Assembly: GCA_030599405.1 (NCBI GenBank)
Contig: JAUVOB010000130.1
Span: 1-5,525, forward strand
DNA length: 5,525 nt
Origin: Chloroflexota bacterium
GTDB taxonomy: Bacteria; Chloroflexota; Anaerolineae; Promineifilales; Promineifilaceae
Reading direction: 5' to 3'
Below the pieces are notes generated by a model, which was not told where the DNA came from, made no database searches, and worked only from the letters and a program-made list of their open reading frames with translations. Position numbers and translations under genes: made by a program. Below are positions 1 to 5,525 of the stretch, piece after piece (position 1 is the first letter of the stretch; each line of letters starts with the position of its first letter).

Positions 1-5
1 AGAAA

Positions 6-10
6 AGGAG
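6..10 (+). promoter_or_regulatory. Ribosome binding site of the DinB-like gene
   Basis: AGGAG lies 6 bases before the ATG at 17. This is near-ideal spacing and fixes the start of the DinB-like gene. The promoter must lie to the left of the window. Confidence 0.75.
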
Positions 11-16
11 AAGAAT

Positions 17-505
17 ATGAACGCTAAGGATATCCTTATGTACGGAAATCGAACGCTCATGATGACCATCGAAGATGTTCCAGAGGTGAAATGGGAAACG
101 AAGGGTGTTTGTGGTGTCTGGTCCGTGAAGGAAATCATTGCCCACCTGACCTCCTTTGAGCAGATTCTTGTTGAGGTGCTGAATATCTTCCATGGAAAAG
201 AGCCGGGGCCACACCTCAAAAGTTGGGGTGAATCGGGGCAAAACTTCAATGAAGTTCAGGTGGCAAAGAGAAAGGATATGTCCTGGTCAGAGGTTCTGAA
301 TGAGTACGAGAGTGTTCACGCCCAAACCATGAAGCTGGTCGCCCAATTCTCGCCAGAAACATTGCGCCAGGTTGGCACAATTCCATGGTATGGTCCAGAG
401 TATGCTCTCGACGACCTCATCGTCTATGCCTTTTACGGACATAAACGCGAGCACTGCGCCCAGATCAATGTCTTTAAAGATAAATTAGCGGGAAAGAAGG
501 ATTAG
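17..505 (+). CDS. DinB/ClbS-like four-helix-bundle protein
   Basis: This is a complete 162-residue protein, the usual size for the DinB / DUF1706 / mycothiol-dependent-enzyme-like superfamily. Members are small cytoplasmic helical bundles, often with one metal ion held by three histidines. Here the first-helix signature GVWSVKEIIAHLTSFE (about residues 33-48) supplies His43, and the C-terminal helix has GHKREH with His142 and His146 (HxxxH), so a complete three-histidine set is visible. No signal peptide or membrane segment is seen. The start is supported by an AGGAG 6 bases upstream. The gene stands alone on the + strand and converges on the - strand cluster. Known relatives include thiol-dependent transferases and the colibactin self-resistance cyclopropane hydrolase ClbS, but nothing here identifies a substrate. 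The family assignment is fairly sure; the function is unknown. Confidence 0.8.
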   Translation: MNAKDILMYGNRTLMMTIEDVPEVKWETKGVCGVWSVKEIIAHLTSFEQILVEVLNIFHGKEPGPHLKSWGESGQNFNEVQVAKRKDMSWSEVLNEYESVHAQTMKLVAQFSPETLRQVGTIPWYGPEYALDDLIVYAFYGHKREHCAQINVFKDKLAGKKD

Positions 506-512
506 GCTAACC

Positions 513-531
513 GCCCGGGGAAAATCCGGGC
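513..531. terminator. GC-rich hairpin between convergent genes, possible bidirectional terminator
   Basis: A perfect 6-bp stem, GCCCGG (513-518) and CCGGGC (526-531), encloses a 7-base loop. It sits in the 55-base gap between the convergent stops at 505 and 561, where a shared terminator would be expected. There is no T-run after the stem on either strand, so it is not a canonical intrinsic terminator. The call rests on placement and stem strength. Confidence 0.4.
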
Positions 532-560
532 CATGACGTAGCAGCCTCTTGTGTCGGTGG

Positions 561-785
561 TTATTTACTAGGGAACTCCATACCGGCTGCTTCCCACACT
601 GCCTCGAGGAACCAGCGCGGCGCATGACTCTCCAAGTCTCCCTCCTTGTTGATGACGGGTTTCAGTCGTTCGTCGCCCACAGGGAGTTCATCGCAGTGAA
701 CCATTTGCCGGTCATGATGCTCGCCAGCCTCTTCACTTACGGCAAAGCATACCGGGCAAATATAGAATCCAATACACTCACGCAT
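561..785 (-). CDS. Small putative zinc-binding protein (CPVC / HH / HC)
   Basis: This 74-residue protein has no named family that I can give. It has a CPVC knuckle (Cys10, Cys13) followed after about ten residues by HH (23-24) and then HC (30-31). That supplies enough Cys/His ligands for one zinc site. A conserved-looking tail follows, with GDERLKPV (37-44) and HAPRWFLEAV (54-63). I recall similar tiny proteins in Chloroflexota genomes but cannot verify this. The - strand is preferred over the overlapping + strand frame because the ATG at 785 has a strong AAGGAG 8 bases upstream and the residue pattern is protein-like. It lies 184 bases downstream of the TPR gene on the same strand, so it could be the last gene of that transcript or have its own promoter. 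That gap holds a weak -10-like TATACT (- strand, 860-865) with no good -35. Role unknown. Confidence 0.7.
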   Translation of the reverse strand: MRECIGFYICPVCFAVSEEAGEHHDRQMVHCDELPVGDERLKPVINKEGDLESHAPRWFLEAVWEAAGMEFPSK

Positions 786-793
786 GCCTACAT

Positions 794-799
794 CTCCTT
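794..799 (-). promoter_or_regulatory. Ribosome binding site of the small zinc-protein gene
   Basis: AAGGAG on the - strand lies 8 bases before the ATG at 785. It is one of the strongest Shine-Dalgarno matches in the window and is the main reason to accept this short gene and its start. Confidence 0.75.
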
Positions 800-969
800 G
801 TCTGAGAAGAGAGACACCCTACAGGGCAATCCTCGTTCCTCAGCGTTCTGTACAAGCCAAGTATAACCGATTTTCCTCCCGAATTACCAGTATGGAGGAT
901 CACACTCTAGGGATCGTTGCCCGATTAAGATGCTTTACCAGAAAGTGTCTGATCGCTATCTATTAAAAG

Positions 970-2742
970 CTATTGGCCGGTGTGCACCAGCTTTTTCACC
1001 GCCGGTAGGTTCAGAAAGGTGTTTCGATAAGGATCTGGAATAGTGCTGGCGATGCCACTAATGACGTCCCGCGCCTCCTCGTTAAGCATCTTTGCTCTTT
1101 CCCAGTTACTGCTCGCTTCTTCTAGCTGGCTGAGTTTGGCAAGAACAGGCCAAAGAAGAGGTCTTGCACCCATGGATTGCGAAAGCTCTCGGGCCTCTTC
1201 AAGGCATTCTCGCGCGTCTGCCTCCTTGCGCAAGGCTTGAAAAGCATGAGCCCGGATAGATAGGACTCTCGGAATTTGGCTGTTCATTTTAAGCGAACGC
1301 AGAGTTGCCAGGTGTTGATCCGATCCCGATATCACCTGACTGTATCGGCCCATCTTGAGCGCCACATGGTCTTCCACGATTCCTAATATCGTGACAAAGC
1401 GAGTGCGTTCTTCTCCCAAAGCTCTGACATTACCTAGTTGGACGATCCGTTCGGCCTCGGCCAGATCGCCGCGATCCATATGAGCTTGGGCCAGAGTCGC
1501 ATAGGCGAATGTGGTCATATGCGGTAGATTTGACTCCGCTGTTACCAACCCAGCTTCAGCCTCACTCACGCCACGCGCGAACTCGCCCATGGCGCTATAG
1601 ACGCCTGACAGTGTCAAATGAGCATAGATAGCAACTATTTTTAGATTGAGAGACTCGCAAATTCGTGCGCTTTCTTCGAGATTTTCTATTGCTTTGCCAT
1701 ACAGCCCAAGGTCGTTGCTGTTGAAGCCGATAATGACCCGAGCATACGCCTGCGACCACCTGTTTTCAATTGATTGGCCGATTTCTAGTGCCTCTTCTGC
1801 ATAGGCCAGAGCTTGGTCATATTCACCCATTTCGATCAGAACACCACCGGAGGTGGATAGACTATCGGCAAGCATGGGTAGATTTCCCAGTTTCCTCCAG
1901 AGCTGACGACTATCGCGAATTCTTTCCCTGGCACGACTCAGGGGACCTGTGGATAGGTAGAGATGGGTAAGGTCATTAAGAATCGACGCTGCTTGCTCTT
2001 CTAGACCAAGATCACGCGCCAAGTCGAGCGCTTGCTCGCCCAGATCACGAGCTTGTGACAGTTTGCCGGAGAAAATGTGAAGGTTGGACAGATTCCACAT
2101 GATCGCAACCTGAGCTTTCCGATCTTCCAGCTCCTGGGCCATTGCAAGGGCCGTCTCGGTGAGAGCCTTTCCTTGTTCCATATCGTGTACAGGAGAGAAT
2201 GTTGTTCGGAGCCTGGCGGTGCCTATTAGGGCAATAAGGGAGAGCTGCGGTTCGTCTCGCTCCCGGCCTAGGCTCTCCATCGCCTTGTAATGATCCAAAG
2301 CGCCGTCAAAGTCGGCGTTCAGTTCTAAGGTACGGCCGAGTTTATTGCAGAGGTGAAGCAAAATATCCCCACTATCCTCGTTCTCAGTGGCGATTTTAAC
2401 AGCCTGCCGGTAATGCGAGGATGCTTCGGCATTGGCATAAGTGGCTGCTGCTCGGTCTCCGGCCTGTACATGATAATCCAAGGCCAGTCGGTCTTCACCA
2501 GCAGCTTCAAAATGCTGGGCTAATTCCGAGGAATACTCATCCAAACGATTAGGGATGAGGCGCTCGATGGTATGGCCGACAACTTTGTGAATCCGCTGTC
2601 TATCCGTCTTCAATATGGAGGAGTAGACTGCATCCTGAACCAATGCGTGGTGGAACAAGTATTCTAACTCTGGAACGATCCTTGCCAGCCGGATCAAGCC
2701 GCGAGCTTCCAGGATCGCTAAATCTTTCTTAATTTCGCCCAT
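970..2742 (-). CDS. TPR-repeat C-terminal module of an adenylate cyclase/AAA-ATPase-type protein (detached)
   Basis: This 590-residue protein is almost entirely helical. Residues 4-90 match the segment that follows the ATPase in cyclase-AAA-TPR regulators: a short winged-helix-like stretch LEARGLIRLA (about 11-20), then PELEYLFHHALVQDA (24-38) and a DRQRIH helix. From about residue 85 to 560 there are repeated TPR-like helix pairs, with recurring patterns such as GEYDQALAYAEEALEIG (306-322), GLYGKAIENLEESARI and GDLAEAERIVQLG. The zinc ribbons, cyclase and ATPase expected at the N-terminus of such proteins are missing and lie upstream in another frame (3374-5212). The start is the ATG whose A is the last base of the previous gene's stop (TGATG). 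A GTG one codon earlier (2745) is also possible. No Shine-Dalgarno is visible, so translation probably depends on coupling. TPRs usually bind protein partners or small signals. This could be the displaced sensor half of a split protein or the tail of a second, truncated paralogue. The family is clear; whether it functions alone is unknown. Confidence 0.75.
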   Translation of the reverse strand: MGEIKKDLAILEARGLIRLARIVPELEYLFHHALVQDAVYSSILKTDRQRIHKVVGHTIERLIPNRLDEYSSELAQHFEAAGEDRLALDYHVQAGDRAAATYANAEASSHYRQAVKIATENEDSGDILLHLCNKLGRTLELNADFDGALDHYKAMESLGRERDEPQLSLIALIGTARLRTTFSPVHDMEQGKALTETALAMAQELEDRKAQVAIMWNLSNLHIFSGKLSQARDLGEQALDLARDLGLEEQAASILNDLTHLYLSTGPLSRARERIRDSRQLWRKLGNLPMLADSLSTSGGVLIEMGEYDQALAYAEEALEIGQSIENRWSQAYARVIIGFNSNDLGLYGKAIENLEESARICESLNLKIVAIYAHLTLSGVYSAMGEFARGVSEAEAGLVTAESNLPHMTTFAYATLAQAHMDRGDLAEAERIVQLGNVRALGEERTRFVTILGIVEDHVALKMGRYSQVISGSDQHLATLRSLKMNSQIPRVLSIRAHAFQALRKEADARECLEEARELSQSMGARPLLWPVLAKLSQLEEASSNWERAKMLNEEARDVISGIASTIPDPYRNTFLNLPAVKKLVHTGQ

Positions 2743-2745
2743 CAC
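2740..2745 (-). promoter_or_regulatory. Stop/start overlap (GTGATG) between the two C-terminal modules
   Basis: On the - strand the TGA ending the mini module (2744-2742) shares its last base with the ATG of the TPR module (2742-2740). A GTG start at 2745 would also overlap the stop. There is no Shine-Dalgarno in the preceding 15 bases. Overlaps of this type commonly give translational reinitiation. The alternative is that it marks a deletion or duplication junction and is accidental. Confidence 0.5.
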
Positions 2746-3242
2746 TCACTACGGCCCGCTAAGAATGATGAGACGTCTGGCATCGACGTAAAGAGTTGCC
2801 GCTGTTCCGAATCTGGCAAGCTCGACGCCAATGTTCGGACAGTTCCAGTGACCGCACTTCTGTGTTTCTCGCTCGACTGTCTATCACCCATCGCTTTATA
2901 TATCTCCACTAACAAAACCTGGATTTCCCATTGCAATATGATGGTCCCGGCATCTTCTGCTTTTCCCAACACCTGTTGGAGCTGTGCTTCGGCAAAGTAC
3001 CGGCCGAGGATAGACGCTATCTCATCCGGCCGGTCGCGATACAAGCGTTCCAGGGCCTCGACCGTCGCCAGGTGAATACTCTGGCGCTCGTCCATCAGGA
3101 GCGTGCCATCAGCCGCATCCTGTACCAACGTATGTCTGAATTGGTACTCACTTTCAGGCCAGGTTTGAATCTGGTGAATCAGGCCGGAATGCTCGAGCCG
3201 AACCAGTCGTGAACTTAAAGATGTCATTGATGTCGATTTCAC
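2742..3242 (-). CDS. Internally deleted C-terminal module of a cyclase/AAA/TPR protein (mini paralogue or remnant)
   Basis: This 166-residue frame aligns to both ends of the TPR module downstream. Residues 8-87 (RLEHSGLI, PESEYQFRHTLVQDA, DERQSIH, RPDEIASILGRYFAEA) match that protein's first 85 residues without gaps, at about 40% identity by eye. From about residue 88 it resembles only the extreme C-terminus (LQW ... TLASSLPDSEQRQLF aligns with LLW ... GIASTIPDPYRNTF). About 430 residues of TPR repeats are therefore missing at a junction near residues 86-88, and the frame stays open across it. The first homologous residue is where the upstream cyclase/ATPase frame stops, so it may be the decayed tail of that gene. 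The start is weak: GTG at 3242 or ATG at 3227, neither with a convincing ribosome binding site. It is either a pseudogene fragment or a short alternative subunit; I lean slightly towards remnant. Confidence 0.6.
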   Translation of the reverse strand: MKSTSMTSLSSRLVRLEHSGLIHQIQTWPESEYQFRHTLVQDAADGTLLMDERQSIHLATVEALERLYRDRPDEIASILGRYFAEAQLQQVLGKAEDAGTIILQWEIQVLLVEIYKAMGDRQSSEKHRSAVTGTVRTLASSLPDSEQRQLFTSMPDVSSFLAGRSE

Positions 3243-3373
3243 TTTATTCCGTCATGGTTATATGTCAGTGTGATAGATATCAGGGAGATATTCTAAGGTT
3301 CCTTTCTTCTTCCGCAAGCAATCCTCTGCTCATTTTCGTCCACACTCCCGTGCTGTTTGCTTCTTGCGCCGGG
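3243..3373 (-). other. Non-coding spacer interrupting the cyclase/ATPase protein at its winged-helix region
   Basis: These 131 bases separate the frame ending at 3374 from the one starting at 3242. All three - strand frames contain stops and I see no residues matching the expected winged-helix sequence. It looks more AT-rich than the flanking coding sequence in its 3243-3300 half, which holds an imperfect AT-rich hairpin around 3277-3294 (GATATCT against AGAATATC, one bulge) and a -10-like TATAAC about 3257-3262. There are no clear terminal inverted repeats or flanking duplications, so a mobile element is not supported. It may be inserted or decayed sequence, or a genuine intergenic region. 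Confidence 0.4.
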
Positions 3374-5212
3374 TCACACATTCTGTAACACATCTTCAAG
3401 AACCCGTACTGAAAAGTTGCGGCCGATGACAGATGCCACACGGAGAGTATGCTTTACTTCTTCGGGTAGACGATCGATGCGAGCTAAAAGAAGCCCCTGT
3501 AACGTATCGGGAATATCAGCGGCCTCAATACCCGACTTCGCGGTCCACAAGCTATCCTCCCTGATCAGGAATCCGCGATCGACCAGCATACGGATAACTT
3601 CCTCTACAAATAAGGGATTGCCCTCGGCTCGTTCGAGAATCAAGCCGCGAACCTGTACCGGAATCGCTTCGAGCTGCAGTAGGTTGCTGATCAGTTTCTG
3701 GCTATCGCCGTCTGAGAGGCTTTTCAAGGAAAGCTCGGTCAGGCTGGAACCCAGCTCTGTTCTCATAGTTGAAACCAGCTTCCAACCCGGAGCATCATGC
3801 TCTGGACGGGTTGTGATACAAAACAAAATTCGCGTTTCAGAGACCATCGGTAATAGCCTGATAAGGATCTCCACGGAAGAAGGATCGGCCCAATGGATAT
3901 CTTCGCAGACCACTACCAACGGCTCTCGCTCAGCATAGGCCAAGAGAAGCCGTCGTATCGATACCAGATAAAGCGATTGCAGGTCGGAAGGATCAAGAGA
4001 CCCGACTTTCTCTTGCGATCCACTGTCCAACCGGACAGATAGCAGGTGACCTATATATGGGTACACTTCCTCGAATTGGTCGCCAAACAATTCCTGGATC
4101 TGTGACCGAAGGGCGATATATCTCTCGCTTTCATCGGCCGATGCCGGGACGCCGATAAGCGATCGGAGCAAATCAAGGAGAAGATGGTAAGCTTGTCCCT
4201 GACCGTAGGAGAGGCAGTGTCCAATAGCCCACCGGAAACTGGAACTGGACGAATCGAAAAGGCCATTTCTTCCCAGGACTGAACGCCACTCTGTAATCAG
4301 CCGGCTCTTGCCCAGTCCAGGTTCACCCACTATCAGGACACCTCGACCAAGTCCGGCCCCGACTGCTTCCGTAAGCTGTAAAAGGGAAGCGAACTCATGG
4401 TCCCGGCCAATCATCGCACTTTCCAGACCCACCAGACCCCGGACTGATCCAGGTTCGGGCTTTTCTCCGACGAGCCGGAAGACCGAGACCGGCTCCTGTC
4501 TTCCCTTGACGGCTACCGGTTCCATCGGAATAAAATCAAAGATTGGACTTACTAGTCGATAGGTTTCGACCCCAACCAGGATTTCCCCCTGACCTGAAAT
4601 AGATTCCAGGCGAGATGCCACGTTTACCGCATCACCCATAACTGAGTATTCTTGTCGGCCTTGAGATCCGATTCCGCCGGCTACGACAAGCCCTGTGTTG
4701 ACGCCAGCATGTAAGCCAAGGTTGGTACCATGCTCGCTATTGAACGTCTCGATTTCCTCTAATATCTCGAGAGCGGCGCGCAAGGCGCGAGCCGGATCAT
4801 CTTCGTGGGCAAACGGAGCTCCGAAGAGAGCCATGATTTCATCGCCGATAAACTTATCAACTACCCCTTCGTACTTTTCGATGACGGGAACCAGGTGGTC
4901 AAAGCAGAGGTTCATCAAGTTGCGAACTTGTTCTGGATCTAGGTGTTCTGACATGGTTGTGAAGCCGGATATATCCGCAAAAAGGATTGTGACGATCCGC
5001 CGATCGCCGGCATAGGCAACCGGATGTGATTTCTCCGTCGGTGGTTGGGCTAGCGCATCTTGGCCCACCTCATGCCCACACTTTGGACAAAACCGGGCGT
5101 CCTCGGGTAGCTCGGCCTGACATTTCGCGCAGATGTGGGACAGTTCCTTGCCACAAGCCATGCAGAATCTAGCGTCATTCGGATTGGCAGTTCCACAGCT
5201 GTGACAATGCAT
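3374..5212 (-). CDS. Double-zinc-ribbon class IIIb adenylate cyclase with AAA-type ATPase, truncated before the TPR region
   Basis: This is a 612-residue cytoplasmic signalling protein (numbered from ATG 5212). Two CxxC-x10-CxxC zinc ribbons occupy residues 3-45 (Cys3/6/17/20 and 28/31/42/45). A class III nucleotide cyclase catalytic domain spans about 72-248. Its metal-binding aspartates are present (FADISGFT, Asp80; FIGDEIMALFG, Asp124), as are Lys120 and the transition-state residues Asn197 and Arg201 in GDAVNVASRLE. Ser190 replaces the usual purine-specifying Asp, the class IIIb pattern of CyaC and soluble adenylyl cyclase, so ATP to cAMP is the likely reaction. An AAA_16-like ATPase follows: GRDHEF (269-274), Walker A GEPGLGKS (296-303), the family motif GHCLSYGQ (331-338), Walker B VVVCED (433-438) and HWAD (440-443). 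It stops at VIGRNFSVRVLEDVLQNV, inside the winged helix after the ATPase, whereas relatives continue for about 400-600 residues. The missing part appears in two other frames downstream. The domain calls are secure; activity without the TPR half is unknown. Confidence 0.88.
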   Translation of the reverse strand: MHCHSCGTANPNDARFCMACGKELSHICAKCQAELPEDARFCPKCGHEVGQDALAQPPTEKSHPVAYAGDRRIVTILFADISGFTTMSEHLDPEQVRNLMNLCFDHLVPVIEKYEGVVDKFIGDEIMALFGAPFAHEDDPARALRAALEILEEIETFNSEHGTNLGLHAGVNTGLVVAGGIGSQGRQEYSVMGDAVNVASRLESISGQGEILVGVETYRLVSPIFDFIPMEPVAVKGRQEPVSVFRLVGEKPEPGSVRGLVGLESAMIGRDHEFASLLQLTEAVGAGLGRGVLIVGEPGLGKSRLITEWRSVLGRNGLFDSSSSSFRWAIGHCLSYGQGQAYHLLLDLLRSLIGVPASADESERYIALRSQIQELFGDQFEEVYPYIGHLLSVRLDSGSQEKVGSLDPSDLQSLYLVSIRRLLLAYAEREPLVVVCEDIHWADPSSVEILIRLLPMVSETRILFCITTRPEHDAPGWKLVSTMRTELGSSLTELSLKSLSDGDSQKLISNLLQLEAIPVQVRGLILERAEGNPLFVEEVIRMLVDRGFLIREDSLWTAKSGIEAADIPDTLQGLLLARIDRLPEEVKHTLRVASVIGRNFSVRVLEDVLQNV

Positions 5213-5220
5213 GCTCACAT

Positions 5221-5225
5221 CTCCT
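5221..5225 (-). promoter_or_regulatory. Ribosome binding site deciding the cyclase start
   Basis: AGGAG on the - strand is 8 bases from the ATG at 5212 but only 2 bases from the in-frame GTG at 5218. The spacing favours ATG 5212, giving a protein that begins MHCHSCG. An ATG at 5220 is followed at once by an in-frame TGA and cannot be used. No convincing promoter is visible in the 120-base gap upstream. Confidence 0.7.
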
Positions 5226-5311
5226 ATTACCCGATCTTTGGTTGTAATTACTAGAGGCGGTGGCTGATCGCGACTGCAATCGCCAGCCTGTCTCGCAAGG
5301 GTAGGTTCACA

Positions 5312-5334
5312 ATTCCGAACGCAGTGTCCGGAAT
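5312..5334 (-). terminator. Hairpin just after the S9 peptidase stop, weak candidate terminator
   Basis: The stem ATTCCG (5312-5317) and CGGAAT (5329-5334) can extend inward by two more pairs after one mismatch. It begins 3 bases beyond the stop at 5338 in the direction of transcription. No T-run follows, so it could slow or end transcription only weakly, or be chance. If it is not a terminator, the peptidase and cyclase could share a transcript. Confidence 0.3.
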
Positions 5335-5337
5335 CTA

Positions 5338-5525
5338 TCAGGTGTTTTCGATCTCGATCGGTTCCACCTGGTCGGCTAACTCGAAATTGAAGATAACCCC
5401 ATAGAAGTAGAGTTCGGCCTCCAGGGCCCTCTTGATGTTCTTTGCCTGCCGGAAACCGTGTTGTTCTCCTTCAAAAGGAAGGTAGGCAACCGGTATGCCT
5501 TTCTTCCGAAGGGCTTCGACCATCA
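5338..5525 (-). CDS. Prolyl-oligopeptidase-family (S9) serine hydrolase, C-terminal end only
   Basis: The last 62 or so codons of a gene that begins beyond the right edge; the ATG at 5523 is almost certainly internal. The visible part carries the end of an alpha/beta-hydrolase domain: the helix [21 protein letters not shown], then HGF, where His (codon 5460-5458) is the catalytic-triad histidine of S9 peptidases, followed by the terminal helix [17 protein letters not shown]. The serine and aspartate of the triad lie outside the window. S9 enzymes hydrolyse short peptides or acylated peptides, but specificity cannot be read from this end. The gene is followed by a weak hairpin and a 120-base gap before the cyclase, which argues mildly for separate transcription. 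The chain ends in an acidic tail, VEPIEIENT. Confidence 0.85.
   Translation of the reverse strand, partial: MVEALRKKGIPVAYLPFEGEQHGFRQAKNIKRALEAELYFYGVIFNFELADQVEPIEIENT

Noticed and set aside
860..865. TATACT as a promoter -10 for the small zinc-protein gene
   Set aside because: No acceptable -35 at 16-19 bases and about 75 bases from the start codon. Recorded only as a weak possibility in that gene's entry.
549..866. 105-codon + strand frame over the small zinc-protein gene
   Set aside because: No ribosome binding site and no recognisable pattern. The - strand frame has AAGGAG at good spacing and an ordered Cys/His pattern.
900..969. Terminator after the TPR gene
   Set aside because: Only 4-bp stems could be drawn and no T-run follows, so transcription may continue into the small zinc-protein gene.
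2735..2760. Programmed ribosomal frameshift joining the mini and TPR modules
   Set aside because: No slippery heptamer or following pseudoknot is visible. The two frames also encode overlapping homologous segments, so fusing them would not restore a normal protein.
3243..3373. Insertion sequence or MITE in the spacer
   Set aside because: No terminal inverted repeats or target-site duplication could be found by eye.
3357..3938. 193-codon + strand frame opposite the ATPase/winged-helix coding region
   Set aside because: Its Ser/Arg-rich, low-information composition is typical of an antisense shadow. The opposite strand has clear ATPase motifs.

Overview
The window is bacterial, about 50% GC by eye. 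It has one short gene on the + strand at the left edge; everything else lies on the - strand. The mix of genes (a class III nucleotide cyclase with zinc ribbons, AAA ATPase and TPR parts, an S9-type peptidase, a DinB-like protein and a tiny CPVC/HH/HC protein) reminds me most of Chloroflexota such as Anaerolineae. That is recollection of similar proteins, not a search, so the taxonomy is tentative.

Layout. Positions 17-505 (+) encode a DinB/ClbS-like four-helix protein with its own ribosome binding site. It converges on a 74-codon - strand gene (561-785) for a small putative zinc protein, and a GC-rich hairpin lies between the two stops. Positions 970-5212 (-) hold three consecutive open frames, each in a different reading frame. 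Together they look like the pieces of one or two large signalling proteins: (i) 3374-5212, double zinc ribbon + class IIIb adenylate cyclase + AAA-type ATPase, ending abruptly at the winged-helix region after the ATPase; (ii) 2742-3242, a 'mini' C-terminal module that starts just where (i) stops but jumps directly to the extreme C-terminus; (iii) 970-2742, a full C-terminal module with the same post-ATPase segment followed by about 450 residues of TPR-like repeats. At the right edge, 5338-5525 (-) is the 3' end of a prolyl-oligopeptidase-family (S9) hydrolase that includes its catalytic histidine.

How they may work together. In intact relatives the cyclase, ATPase and TPR parts form one chain of roughly 1,000-1,300 residues, organised like soluble adenylyl cyclase, where the ATPase/TPR part is thought to sense or scaffold and the cyclase makes cAMP. 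Here the N-terminal enzyme half keeps its catalytic residues, but the sensor half is on separate frames and the post-ATPase segment is present twice. Either this is a decaying tandem duplication, or it is a working split system with two alternative C-terminal subunits. The stop/start overlap (TGATG) between (ii) and (iii), and the long uninterrupted frames of (i) and (iii), keep the second option open. This split cyclase locus is the most interesting part of the window. I see no RNA genes, CRISPR array, insertion sequence or phage gene.
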